The notes below the pieces were generated by a model, which saw nothing but the letters and a program-made list of their open reading frames with translations, searched no databases and was not told the DNA's origin. Both the position numbers and the translations under genes were made by a program. A DNA stretch of 42,890 nt from an uncultured Blautia sp. (GTDB lineage Bacteria; Bacillota; Clostridia; Lachnospirales; Lachnospiraceae): positions 1 through 42,890 of the forward strand of contig UQCM01000021.1 in NCBI GenBank assembly GCA_900539525.1, read 5' to 3'. Of the stretch, positions 31,261 through 40,141 are shown piece after piece; position 1 is the first letter of the stretch, and the number at the start of each line of letters is the position of its first letter.

Positions 31261-31506
31261 CTATTTTTCAATACCGGCTAATTTGAAAAGCTTGCCAACA
31301 ACTTCTGTAGGCTGTGCTCCGTTTGCGAGCCACTTCTTTGCCAGTTCCTCGTCTACCTTGAATTCACTTGGATTTGTGTTCGGATTGTAGGTACCGATCT
31401 CTTCGATACACTTTCCATCTCTCGGGGATCTGGAATCAGCTACAACGATTCTATAGAAAGGAGCCTTTTTCTGTCCCATTCTTCTTAATCTGATCTTTAC
31501 TGCCAT
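31261..31506 (-). CDS. rpsP: 30S ribosomal protein bS16
   Basis: Start at the ATG of MAVKIRLRRMGQ, with AAGGAGGTG 6 nt upstream; three more in-frame codons precede it. The 81-residue protein shows the family segments KKAPFYRIVVADSRSPRDG and IGTYNPN. It sits between ffh and khpA as in most Firmicutes. Confidence 0.98.
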   Translation of the reverse strand: MAVKIRLRRMGQKKAPFYRIVVADSRSPRDGKCIEEIGTYNPNTNPSEFKVDEELAKKWLANGAQPTEVVGKLFKLAGIEK

Positions 31507-31542
31507 CTTTTTCACCTCCTTGTTCCCTGTTCATAATATATG

Positions 31543-32889
31543 TCAAAAAGGAAGTCTGAACTTACCTCTTTTCCCTGTTTTACCTCCCATCATACCCGGG
31601 AGCTGTTTCATCATTTTCCTGGTCTGCTCAAACTGCTTTACAAGCTTGTTTACTTCACTGATATCCACTCCGGCTCCGTTTGCGATCCTTTTCTTTCTGG
31701 ACGGATTCAGAAGATCCGGGTTCGAACGCTCCTTAGGAGTCATGGAAAGGATCATAGCCTCGATACGCGCCATCCTTTTCTCATCAACTGCCGCTTCAAT
31801 GTCAGACATCTTATTTCCCATACCCGGCATCATACTCAGCACACTGGATATGCCGCCCATCTTCTTTACCTGGCTCATACTCTCCAGGTAATCATCAAAG
31901 CCAAACTGGGCTTTTTTCAGCTTCTGCTCCATATCTCTGGCTTTTTCTTCATCAATGTTCGCCTGTGCTTTTTCAATCAGGCTCATAACATCTCCCATAC
32001 CAAGGATTCTCGAAGCCATCCGGTCAGGATAAAACTGTTCCAGATCAGAAAGCTTTTCTCCCATACCCACGTATAGAATCGGTTTTCCGCAGGTTGCTTT
32101 CACAGAAAGTGCGGCTCCGCCTCTCGTATCTCCATCCAGCTTTGTAAGGATGACTCCGTCTATTCCAATCTTCTGATTAAACATATCAGAGACATTCACC
32201 GCATCCTGGCCTGTCATGGCATCAACAACCAGTATAGTCTGATCCACTGAAAGAGCAGCCTTAATATTCTGAAGCTCCTGCATCATATCTTCATCAATAT
32301 GAAGACGTCCGGCCGTATCGAGGATCACCACATTAAATCCCTGGCTCTTCGCATGCTCAATGGCACCTTTTGCAATATCTACAGGATTCTTTTTATCTCC
32401 CATAGAAAAAACTTCCACACCCTGCTTTTCACCATTAATCTGAAGCTGTTTAATTGCCGCAGGCCGGTAAACATCACATGCCGCCAGAAGAGGCTTCCTG
32501 CCTTTTGACTTAAGCTTTCCTGCAATTTTGGCAGTCGTCGTTGTCTTTCCTGCACCCTGAAGTCCCACCATCATGATAACAGTGATTTCATTTCCCGGAC
32601 GAAGGGCGAGCTCTGTCGTTTCAGACCCCATTAGTGTGATCAGTTCTTCATTAACGATCTTAATGACCATCTGGCCGGGATTCAGTCCGTTCATCACGTC
32701 CTGACCGATTGCCCGTTCCTGTACGGATTTGATGAACTGCTTTACCACTTTGAAACTGACATCCGCTTCCAGCAGCGCAAGCTTCACTTCCCTGAGAGCA
32801 GCCTTTACATCCGCCTCTGTCAGACGGCCTTTGCTGCGCAGGCTTTTAAATACATTCTGCAGTTTATCTGATAAGCTTTCAAATGCCAT
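31543..32889 (-). CDS. ffh: signal recognition particle GTPase Ffh
   Basis: A 448-residue SRP54 homologue. The N domain (about 1-85) is followed by the G domain with GLQGAGKTTTTAKIA (about 104-118), DVYRPAAIKQL, DTAGR and TKLDGDTRGG. The Met-rich M domain (about 300-448) contains MPGMGNKMSD and the C-terminal MMKQLPGMMGG. It brings nascent membrane and secreted proteins with SRP RNA to FtsY, whose gene is about 1.7 kb upstream. It is separated from ylxM by 3 nt. Confidence 0.98.
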   Translation of the reverse strand: MAFESLSDKLQNVFKSLRSKGRLTEADVKAALREVKLALLEADVSFKVVKQFIKSVQERAIGQDVMNGLNPGQMVIKIVNEELITLMGSETTELALRPGNEITVIMMVGLQGAGKTTTTAKIAGKLKSKGRKPLLAACDVYRPAAIKQLQINGEKQGVEVFSMGDKKNPVDIAKGAIEHAKSQGFNVVILDTAGRLHIDEDMMQELQNIKAALSVDQTILVVDAMTGQDAVNVSDMFNQKIGIDGVILTKLDGDTRGGAALSVKATCGKPILYVGMGEKLSDLEQFYPDRMASRILGMGDVMSLIEKAQANIDEEKARDMEQKLKKAQFGFDDYLESMSQVKKMGGISSVLSMMPGMGNKMSDIEAAVDEKRMARIEAMILSMTPKERSNPDLLNPSRKKRIANGAGVDISEVNKLVKQFEQTRKMMKQLPGMMGGKTGKRGKFRLPF

Positions 32890-32892
32890 CGC

Positions 32893-33210
32893 CTACAATT
32901 CCTCCAAAATCTCGTCTGAAATCCTTTTAATACGCTCCGGGTCATCCGCAGATTCACGGATCTCTCCAACTTTCTCCCTGATTACAAGAAACTTTTCCAC
33001 CAGGTGGAGCTTCTCCTCGTATTCTGTAAGAATCTTATTGCACCTTTTAATCAGGTCATGGACTCCCTGACGGCTGATATTTTTCTCCTGAGCAACCTCC
33101 GAACAGGAAAGATCACCAAAAACAACATCTTCATAAATACTTTTCTGGTGTTCTGTGAGAAGCTCTCCGTAAAAATCAAACAACAGTGTCTGTTCTACAA
33201 TTTTTTCCAT
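32893..33210 (-). CDS. ylxM: YlxM-family helix-turn-helix protein of the SRP operon
   Basis: A 105-residue protein with a sigma-70 region-4-like helix-turn-helix: LTEHQKSIYEDVVFGDLSC and QEKNISRQGVHDLIKRC (about 17-65). YlxM proteins are found with ffh in Gram-positive bacteria and interact with SRP components in streptococci. The second Met was taken as start because GGTGA precedes it; the first codon is GTG. It is the first gene of the ffh unit, directly after a strong promoter. Confidence 0.93.
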   Translation of the reverse strand: MEKIVEQTLLFDFYGELLTEHQKSIYEDVVFGDLSCSEVAQEKNISRQGVHDLIKRCNKILTEYEEKLHLVEKFLVIREKVGEIRESADDPERIKRISDEILEEL

Positions 33211-33227
33211 CACGACTCACCTTCGTT

Positions 33228-33272
33228 ATCATATACGAAAGAAGAACTCTTGTCAAGTATTTTTTCTTGACG
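33228..33272 (-). promoter_or_regulatory. ylxM-ffh promoter overlapped by a TTGTCAAG palindrome
   Basis: Consensus -35 TTGACA (33251-33256), a 17-nt spacer and TATGAT (33228-33233). The -35 is one arm of the inverted repeat TTGTCAAG (33250-33257), 8-nt spacer TATTTTTT, CTTGACG (33266-33272). A closely matching palindrome covers the -35 box of the yceD-rpmF promoter. Confidence 0.8.
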
Positions 33273-33274
33273 TT

Positions 33275-34486
33275 TTATAAGTTTGCACGGCTGAGCCTTG
33301 GATTGTAACCGTTTTTCATCAGCGCATCTACGATTCGCTTTTTGTGTTCTGTTCCAAATGCCTCCAGTGTGATCTTGAGTTCCACAGCAGCATTTCTGTT
33401 TGTGCTGACAAACTGGTTATGATCCAGCTTAATGATATTTCCCTGTTCATTTGCCACGACTGATGCGACACGTACCAGTTCACCCGGACGATCAGGAAGA
33501 AGAACAGAAACGGTAAAGATACGATCTCTCTGAATCAGTCCAAGCTGAACCACAGAAGACATGGTAATGACATCCATGTTTCCTCCACTCAGAATAGATA
33601 CAATCTTTTTATTCTTTACATCAAGATGCTTCAGTGCTGCAACCGTCAGCAGCCCCGAATTCTCCACGATCATCTTGTGATTTTCCACCATATCCAGGAA
33701 CGCTACAATCAGCTCGTCATCATCCACCGTGATAATGTCATCCAGATTCTTCTGCAGGTACGGGAAAATACTCTGTCCCGGTGTTTTGACAGCCGTGCCG
33801 TCTGCAATGGTATTAACCTGATCAAGTGTTACTACTTTTCCTTCCTTCAGGGATGTCTGAAGACAGTTTGCCCCTGCAGGCTCTATTCCGATCACTTTGA
33901 TATTCGGATTCAGAAGCTTTGCCAGAGTTGACACCCCTGTAGCCAGTCCGCCGCCGCCTACAGGTGCCAGTATATAATCCACCAGAGGCAATTCCTTTAC
34001 AATCTCCATGGCAATCGTTCCCTGACCGGTAGCCACTGCTGTATCATCAAACGGATGAATAAAAGTATACCCTTCCTTTTCGGCAAGCTCGTACGCGTAT
34101 GCACATGCCTCATCATATACATTTCCGTAAAGAACTACTTCTGCACCGTAGCTCTTGGTACGCTCCACTTTGATCAGCGGAGTTGTGGTCGGCATTACGA
34201 TAACCGCCTTTACCCCATAAACCTTTGCCGCATATGCCACACCCTGCGCATGATTTCCTGCAGATGCAGTAATTAATCCCTTCTCTCTTTCTTCTGCGGA
34301 GAGTGTACTGATCTTGTAATAAGCCCCCCGCACCTTATAGGCACCGGTAAGCTGCATATTCTCCGGTTTTAAATAAACCTTATTTCCTGTCTGCTCGCTG
34401 AAATACTTACTGTGAATCAGCTTCGTCTCCTGTGTTACCTGTTTTACAATTTCTGATGCTTCCTCAAACTTTTCTAATGTCAGCAT
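33275..34486 (-). CDS. ilvA: threonine ammonia-lyase with C-terminal ACT-type domain
   Basis: This 403-residue PLP enzyme deaminates threonine to 2-oxobutanoate for isoleucine synthesis or catabolism. The PLP Lys is Lys51 in LTGAYKVRGAYYK. The phosphate loop is APVGGGGLATG, and SAGNHAQGVA is kept. The C-terminal part (about 325-403) starts FTVSVLLPDRPGELVRVASV and is ACT-like, as in the medium-length threonine ammonia-lyase class. The gene lies between ftsY and the ylxM promoter, where it does not belong to the usual SRP group. Confidence 0.94.
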   Translation of the reverse strand: MLTLEKFEEASEIVKQVTQETKLIHSKYFSEQTGNKVYLKPENMQLTGAYKVRGAYYKISTLSAEEREKGLITASAGNHAQGVAYAAKVYGVKAVIVMPTTTPLIKVERTKSYGAEVVLYGNVYDEACAYAYELAEKEGYTFIHPFDDTAVATGQGTIAMEIVKELPLVDYILAPVGGGGLATGVSTLAKLLNPNIKVIGIEPAGANCLQTSLKEGKVVTLDQVNTIADGTAVKTPGQSIFPYLQKNLDDIITVDDDELIVAFLDMVENHKMIVENSGLLTVAALKHLDVKNKKIVSILSGGNMDVITMSSVVQLGLIQRDRIFTVSVLLPDRPGELVRVASVVANEQGNIIKLDHNQFVSTNRNAAVELKITLEAFGTEHKKRIVDALMKNGYNPRLSRANL

Positions 34487-34563
34487 TTTCTTTCCCTCCA
34501 GACTGTATTCTCTCCTCAGCTTCCATTGACCGTCCCGGTATGAGATGTTTCAAATACTATATG

Positions 34564-34590
34564 GTTACTCTTCACTCCGTGACCAGTAGC
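34564..34590. repeat. 27-bp stem-loop repeat, copy 4, in the ftsY-ilvA gap
   Basis: Arms GTTACTCTTCAC and GTGACCAGTAGC around loop TCC, pairing at 9 of 12 positions. It lies in the 126-nt gap between ftsY and ilvA. Confidence 0.72.
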
Positions 34591-34612
34591 ACTTTATGTC
34601 CTGTACCGGCAG

Positions 34613-35539
34613 CTACTGCACATGGAACAGTGCATTTACAAACTCGTCTGCATCAAATTTCTGCAGATCGTCAATACTCTCTCCTACCCCGATATATTTT
34701 ACCGGTACTCCAAGCTCCGCATGGATCGCCACGGCAATTCCTCCTTTGGCGGTTCCGTCAAGCTTTGTCAGTATGATTCCTGTGATATCAGCCACTTCAC
34801 TGAATTCCCTCGCCTGAGCCAGCGCATTCTGTCCGGTCGTACCATCGAGTACTACCAGTGTTTCCCTGTATGCTTCCGGGTATTCCCGCTCAATCACACG
34901 GTTAATCTTCCCAAGCTCTGCCATCAGATTCTTCTTATTATGAAGCCTTCCTGCCGTATCGCACAAAAGAACATCCGCATGCCGTGCCTTTGCCGCTGCA
35001 ATGGCATCATATACGACTGCAGCAGGATCTGACCCCTCCTGTCCGGAAATGATATCCACTCCGGCTCGGTTTGCCCATTCTGTAAGCTGCTCTCCCGCCG
35101 CCGCACGGAAGGTATCCGCTGCCGCCAGGATCACCTTTTTCCCCTGATCCTTCAGTTTTCCTGCCAGTTTTCCAACACTGGTTGTCTTTCCCACGCCGTT
35201 TACGCCGATCACAAGAACAACCGACTGTCTGTTTTCAAATTCATAGGCCATTTCACCAACGTTCATCTGCTCCTTGATGCTGTCAATCAAAAGCTGTTTA
35301 CACTCTGCAGGCTCCTTTATTTTATTCTCCTTCACCTTCTTCTTGAGATCCTCGATAATTGCCGTTGTTGCATTTATTCCCAGGTCTCCCATCACAAGAA
35401 TTTCCTCGATCTCCTCATAGAAATCGTCATCAATACTGGAAAAACCGCTGAAAATCTTATCAATCCCCGATACGATATTATTTCTTGTCTTGGTAAGCCC
35501 TTCCACCAGACGCTTAAAAAAACCTTTTTTTGCTTCCAT
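34613..35539 (-). CDS. ftsY: SRP receptor GTPase FtsY
   Basis: A 308-residue NG-domain protein that receives SRP-ribosome complexes at the membrane. GTPase motifs are GVNGVGKTTSVGKLA (about 115-129), DTFRAAAGEQL, DTAGRLHNK and TKLDGTAKGG. The acidic A domain of some bacteria is missing, as is common in Firmicutes. It follows smc by 20 nt with an AGGAGG site, giving the widespread rnc-smc-ftsY order. Confidence 0.97.
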   Translation of the reverse strand: MEAKKGFFKRLVEGLTKTRNNIVSGIDKIFSGFSSIDDDFYEEIEEILVMGDLGINATTAIIEDLKKKVKENKIKEPAECKQLLIDSIKEQMNVGEMAYEFENRQSVVLVIGVNGVGKTTSVGKLAGKLKDQGKKVILAAADTFRAAAGEQLTEWANRAGVDIISGQEGSDPAAVVYDAIAAAKARHADVLLCDTAGRLHNKKNLMAELGKINRVIEREYPEAYRETLVVLDGTTGQNALAQAREFSEVADITGIILTKLDGTAKGGIAVAIHAELGVPVKYIGVGESIDDLQKFDADEFVNALFHVQ

Positions 35540-35559
35540 AATTCACTTCGCCTCCTGAT

Positions 35560-38500
35560 TCAATTCAACTCATCCTCCAGAAGATTTACAGAAACCAGGG
35601 CAGATACTCCCTTTTCCTGCATCGTTATTCCGTATAGACGGTCTGCCGCTGCCATAGTACCGCGTCTATGTGTTATAATAATAAACTGTGTGTTCTTTGT
35701 CAACTTTTTCAAATATCCTGCATAGCGGGTAACGTTCGATTCATCCAGAGCCGCTTCGATCTCATCTAACAGACAGAACGGGGAGGGCTTGAGATTCTGG
35801 ATGGCAAAAAGCAGTGCGATCGCCGTCAGCGCCTTCTCTCCGCCCGACATCTGCATCATATTCTGAAGCTTCTTTCCGGGAGGCTGAGAGATGATCCGGA
35901 TACCCGCCTCCAGAATATCCTCATCCTCCACCAGTTCAAGAGTGCCTTTTCCTCCTCCAAACAGTTGTTTGAATGCCTTGTCAAACTCAACCTGTATCAG
36001 GGCAAATTTCTCTTTAAACTGAGCGCGCATGCCCACATCCAGTTCCTCAATAATCTCCAGAAGCGCATCTTCTGATTTTACCAGGTCTGCATGCTGTTCA
36101 TCCAGAAAGCGGTGGCGTTCAGAAAGCTCCCTGTAGTCTTCGATGGCATTTACATTGACATTTCCAAGTCCCCTGATTTCATTCTTAAGATTCACAATGG
36201 CTTTCTTTATCTGCGCCGGATCATGATATGCCTCATTCCTAAGATCTGCAGCGCTTCCAACCCCCAGTTCATATTCTTCCCACATATAATTAACCATCGA
36301 ATCTTTTTCCTCTTCCAGCTTTTCCTGCTTTGCATTGAGGCGGAAGTTTTCCTTATCCAGCAGGCTGATTTTTTCAGCCAGTTCTTCCCGTCTCGTGAAA
36401 AAGGATTTATGTGAGGTATTCATACGCTCTCTTCGAACGGAGAGTGCTTTCCACTCATCCTCAGCAGAAGCCTCAGAAGCTTTTGCTTCTTCTATTGCTT
36501 TTCGGATTTCTTCAATATCCCTGTGTTTTTTTTCAATATCCTGTACTCCTGCATGGATTCCCTCTTCTACTTCAGATCTTTCCACCCTCAAAACGGTCAG
36601 CTCATCCTCCAGCCGTTCCAGATTCTGGTGTATGAAAGAAGTTCTCTGAAATACTTCCTGCAGCTTCAGATGAATACTCTCAGACTGTGCATTCTGCTTT
36701 TCCTGTTCTTTTCGTTCCTCCTCCTGCTGCTCCTGAAGCCTGTGTATCTCTTCCTCAAATTGTTTTTCCGCCTGTATGGAGTCATCCATTTCCTGCTGGA
36801 TCTGCTGCTGCTCGTTTATGAGCTGTGCTGTCTGTTTTTCAATATCAGAGATTTCCTCCTTCAGCCGGTCAAAACCCTTTTTCGTCTCATCCTTTTGATT
36901 CTTAAGCTGGGAAATCTCTATTTTGGCCGTATTCTGAAGCAGATACTGCTGCTGCAGTTTTTCATTCAGCTCAACGATCCGGCTTCTGTATTCGCCCCGG
37001 ATTCTGCGGTTTTCATCAATCGCATTCTTCATCTCCTCCAGGTCTTTTTTCAGCAGGGCTACACTTTCCTGCAGTTCCTCCATCTCCCTGCGTCGTCCCA
37101 GGAGATTACTGCTGTTTTTGAACGCACCACCCGTCATAGACCCTCCCGGGCTTAAGGATTCGCCTTCGAGGGTAACAATACGCAGACTGTACTGATATTT
37201 TCTGTTCAGTGCTATGGCATGATCAATATGATCTGTCACCACTGTCCTTCCAAGGAGATACTTTACCAGTCCCTCATATTTTGTGTCTGCATGAACCAGA
37301 CTGCTTGCAAGTCCTATGACCCCTTCCTCTCGAAGTGCCTTTTCCTGTGCAAAAGCATTTCTGTTGCCAATGCTCGTCAGTGGAAGAAATGTGGCACGTC
37401 CGTATTTATTTCGTTTCAAAAACGATATCATACGCTTTGCCGTTTCCTCATCCTCTGTTACAATATTCTGGATACTGCCGCCAAGCGCTGTTTCGATTGC
37501 TGTTTCATAGGCTTTCTCTACCTTGATAATATCTGCCACTACACCAAGGAGTCCCGGCTCCTTTCTTTTCTGTTCCATTACCCGACGGATACTGTTTCCA
37601 TATCCGTCATAGCGTTCTGTGATATTCCTTAAAGTTTCCAGTCTGGATGCTTCTCTATGATAAGCTGTCTGTCCGGCCTCTACTTTCTTATTCTGTGAAA
37701 TCAGTTCCTTCTGAACTTCATTTGCTTTCTCTTCGCATTGATTACATTCTGCCTGCAGTCTCTCTATTTCTGACGTAATTGCCTCATATCTCTTCTGTTG
37801 CTCTCCCAGCACATCGGTCTGCTCCGATTCCTGGCTTTTTAAGCGTATGATTCTCTGATTGACCTCCGCCTTACGAATCTGAAGCTGCTCCTGCATGGCA
37901 TCATACCTTTGAAGCTTTCCCTTCGTAGACGCACGCTGATTGAGAAGAGAAATGATCGCATTCTTTCCTTTCTCAATCTCAGACTCCAGATGGGACAGAC
38001 TGGCAGAAAGTGCATCTGACTCAAGCTTAAAATCCTCTTCTGCCTGTTCTGCTTCCTTCAGTTCATTTTTTAGGCTTTTAAGCTCTTCCTCTTCCTGTAC
38101 TTTCCTGCTCTTCCTTGTTTCCATATCACGCAGGATCGCCTGCATTCGCTTTTGCAAATGTCCCTCATTCAGTCTGGCCGTATTGATCTGCTCCTTTAAC
38201 ACATTGATCTGACCTTCCAGCTGCTGTTTGCGCACCTGGTTTCTGGAGCATCTGTCTTTTTCCTCTGCAATGCGCACATCCAGCGTCTCTATGTCTGCTT
38301 CCAGCTTCTCGTATTCCAGCTTCGTATTTTCATACTCCGTTTTCGTCTCTTCCATGTCCCTGCGGGAAATTTCCAGCTTTCCTTCCGTCTCTGTAATTTC
38401 TCCTCTGATACGCTCCATTTCCATCAGAAACATATTTACATCGTATGCTTTCAGCTCTTCCTTCTTTTTCAGATAGATTCTGGCTGTTTCCGCCTGGCGT

Positions 38501-39117
38501 TCCAAAGGTCCTAACTGCTTTGTCAGTTCGCTCAGAATATCATTTACACGGACCAGATTCTGTCGCTCATCCTCCAGCTTCTTCTGTGCCGCATATTTTC
38601 TTCTCTTAAACTTTACAATTCCAACAGCCTCATCAAACAATTCTCTTCGTTCTTCCGGTTTTCCGCTTAGTATTTTATCAATCTGTCCCTGTCCGATGAT
38701 GGAATAACCCTCTTTTCCGATACCGGTATCATAAAACAGCTCATTTACATCCTTCAGACGGCAGGCAGTTCCATTGATCAGATACTCACTCTCTCCGGAA
38801 CGATATACACGTCTGGCCACTGTAACCTCCTGATAATCAATCGGAAGTTTATGATCAGAATTATCCAGTGTAATCGCCACGTACGCATAACCCAGAGGCT
38901 TCCTGTTTTCCGTGCCGGCAAAAATGACATCCTGCATGCTGGCACCGCGCAGCTGCTTTGCCCGCTGTTCCCCAAGGACCCACCGGACGGCATCTGCAAC
39001 ATTGCTTTTACCACTTCCATTTGGACCCACGATTGCTGTGATGCCATTATGGAACTGGAAAACTATCTTGTTAGCGAAGGACTTAAAGCCCTGCACCTCA
39101 ATTTTTTTCAGATACAT
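35560..39117 (-). CDS. smc: chromosome segregation ATPase SMC
   Basis: A 1185-residue condensin subunit. The N-terminal ATPase half has Walker A GPNGSGKSNV (about 32-41). Two long coiled coils flank the hinge (roughly 510-680, with NKYGRATFLPL and GGSMTGG). The C-terminal half holds the signature MSGGEKALTAIALLFA and Walker B CLLDEIEAALDE. It compacts and separates chromosomes with ScpAB, whose genes are not in this window. The start overlaps the end of rnc by 20 nt, so translation is probably coupled. Confidence 0.98.
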   Translation of the reverse strand: MYLKKIEVQGFKSFANKIVFQFHNGITAIVGPNGSGKSNVADAVRWVLGEQRAKQLRGASMQDVIFAGTENRKPLGYAYVAITLDNSDHKLPIDYQEVTVARRVYRSGESEYLINGTACRLKDVNELFYDTGIGKEGYSIIGQGQIDKILSGKPEERRELFDEAVGIVKFKRRKYAAQKKLEDERQNLVRVNDILSELTKQLGPLERQAETARIYLKKKEELKAYDVNMFLMEMERIRGEITETEGKLEISRRDMEETKTEYENTKLEYEKLEADIETLDVRIAEEKDRCSRNQVRKQQLEGQINVLKEQINTARLNEGHLQKRMQAILRDMETRKSRKVQEEEELKSLKNELKEAEQAEEDFKLESDALSASLSHLESEIEKGKNAIISLLNQRASTKGKLQRYDAMQEQLQIRKAEVNQRIIRLKSQESEQTDVLGEQQKRYEAITSEIERLQAECNQCEEKANEVQKELISQNKKVEAGQTAYHREASRLETLRNITERYDGYGNSIRRVMEQKRKEPGLLGVVADIIKVEKAYETAIETALGGSIQNIVTEDEETAKRMISFLKRNKYGRATFLPLTSIGNRNAFAQEKALREEGVIGLASSLVHADTKYEGLVKYLLGRTVVTDHIDHAIALNRKYQYSLRIVTLEGESLSPGGSMTGGAFKNSSNLLGRRREMEELQESVALLKKDLEEMKNAIDENRRIRGEYRSRIVELNEKLQQQYLLQNTAKIEISQLKNQKDETKKGFDRLKEEISDIEKQTAQLINEQQQIQQEMDDSIQAEKQFEEEIHRLQEQQEEERKEQEKQNAQSESIHLKLQEVFQRTSFIHQNLERLEDELTVLRVERSEVEEGIHAGVQDIEKKHRDIEEIRKAIEEAKASEASAEDEWKALSVRRERMNTSHKSFFTRREELAEKISLLDKENFRLNAKQEKLEEEKDSMVNYMWEEYELGVGSAADLRNEAYHDPAQIKKAIVNLKNEIRGLGNVNVNAIEDYRELSERHRFLDEQHADLVKSEDALLEIIEELDVGMRAQFKEKFALIQVEFDKAFKQLFGGGKGTLELVEDEDILEAGIRIISQPPGKKLQNMMQMSGGEKALTAIALLFAIQNLKPSPFCLLDEIEAALDESNVTRYAGYLKKLTKNTQFIIITHRRGTMAAADRLYGITMQEKGVSALVSVNLLEDELN

Positions 39118-39817
39118 TCTCTGTCTGTCCTTTCAGTTTAATGATCGCCTGATAAGCTGCTTCCTGTTCTGCGGCTTTTTTCGTCCTTCCGATACCATGC
39201 CCAAGGACTGTGTCACCAATCATCACATCCACAAGGAACTTTTTATCATGATCCGGCCCTGTCTCACCCGTCAGATCATAGGATATCTCTTCTCCTTTGA
39301 AATCACTTTGTACGATCTCTTGTAAAATAGTCTTGCTATCATAAAAGAGCTTTTTGTGCTCAATGTCTGTCATTACAAAACGGCATACAAACTCTTTTGC
39401 ACTAGCAAAACCACCATCCAGGTAGATTGCACCAATCAGTGCTTCCATAGCATCCGACACGATCGAATCCCGGTTACGCCCGCCTGTCCTCTCCTCGCCT
39501 TTTCCCAGAAGAAGATAATCTCCCAGATTCAGCTCCCTGGTACACAGAGCCAGCGTCGGCTCACACACAATACTTGCACGCAGTTTTGTCAGATCACCCT
39601 CCGGAAGCCCTGGATAATGAAAAAAAAGAAACTCACTGCTGACAATCTCAAGAACGGCATCTCCAAGAAACTCCAGTCGTTCATTATCCTGCAGCTTTTC
39701 CTGTTTATGCTCATTTGCATAGGAGCTGTGGGTCAGCGCCTGCCGGAACAGATCGAAATCCCGAAAAGTATAACCCGTTTTTTTCTCAAGTTCTTTTAAA
39801 TTATGATGATTTACCAT
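39098..39817 (-). CDS. rnc: ribonuclease III
   Basis: Start at the ATG of MVNHHNLKELEKK, with GGAGG upstream. The 239-residue endonuclease processes rRNA and double-stranded RNA. The catalytic signature is NERLEFLGDAVLEIV (about 42-56). A second acidic cluster is SDAMEALIGAIYLDGG. The C-terminal double-stranded-RNA-binding domain ends in GHGIGRTKKAAEQEAA. It lies in the conserved acpP-rnc-smc order. Confidence 0.97.
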   Translation of the reverse strand: MVNHHNLKELEKKTGYTFRDFDLFRQALTHSSYANEHKQEKLQDNERLEFLGDAVLEIVSSEFLFFHYPGLPEGDLTKLRASIVCEPTLALCTRELNLGDYLLLGKGEERTGGRNRDSIVSDAMEALIGAIYLDGGFASAKEFVCRFVMTDIEHKKLFYDSKTILQEIVQSDFKGEEISYDLTGETGPDHDKKFLVDVMIGDTVLGHGIGRTKKAAEQEAAYQAIIKLKGQTENVSEKN

Positions 39818-39848
39818 TTCACTCCTCCATACTCGTTCATACAAACAG

Positions 39849-39876
39849 AAAGGGTGCTGCCCCGCAACACCCTTTT
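39849..39876 (-). terminator. terminator after acpP
   Basis: AAAGGGTGCTGC (39849-39860), loop CCC and GCAACACCCTTTT (39864-39876) form a 12-bp stem with one mismatch; on the minus strand it runs into UUUCUGUUUGU. Read-through into rnc is possible because no strong promoter for rnc was found. Confidence 0.8.
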
Positions 39877-39892
39877 GTTTTCGCAGTTCCTG

Positions 39893-40126
39893 TTATGCAT
39901 TTACCGCATTCTTAATCTGCTCCACCGCATCACCGACAGAAACGATTTTCTCTGCTTCCTCATTCGGGATCTCGATATCAAACTCTTCCTCGATTCCCAT
40001 GATAATCTGGAACACATCCAGGGAATCAGCTCCCAGATCGTCCACAAACGTGGTATCCATCGTAATCTCATCTGCATCCACATTTAATACTTCTGCAATT
40101 ATTTTCTGTAACTTTTCAAATTCCAT
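39893..40126 (-). CDS. acpP: acyl carrier protein
   Basis: A 77-residue acidic helical protein carrying growing fatty-acid chains. The phosphopantetheine site is the Ser in LGADSLDVFQIIM (about 32-44). An AGAGGA site precedes the ATG. It follows plsX by 15 nt, linking fatty-acid carrier and phospholipid synthesis. Confidence 0.97.
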   Translation of the reverse strand: MEFEKLQKIIAEVLNVDADEITMDTTFVDDLGADSLDVFQIIMGIEEEFDIEIPNEEAEKIVSVGDAVEQIKNAVNA

Positions 40127-40141
40127 ATTTTCATTCCTCTC

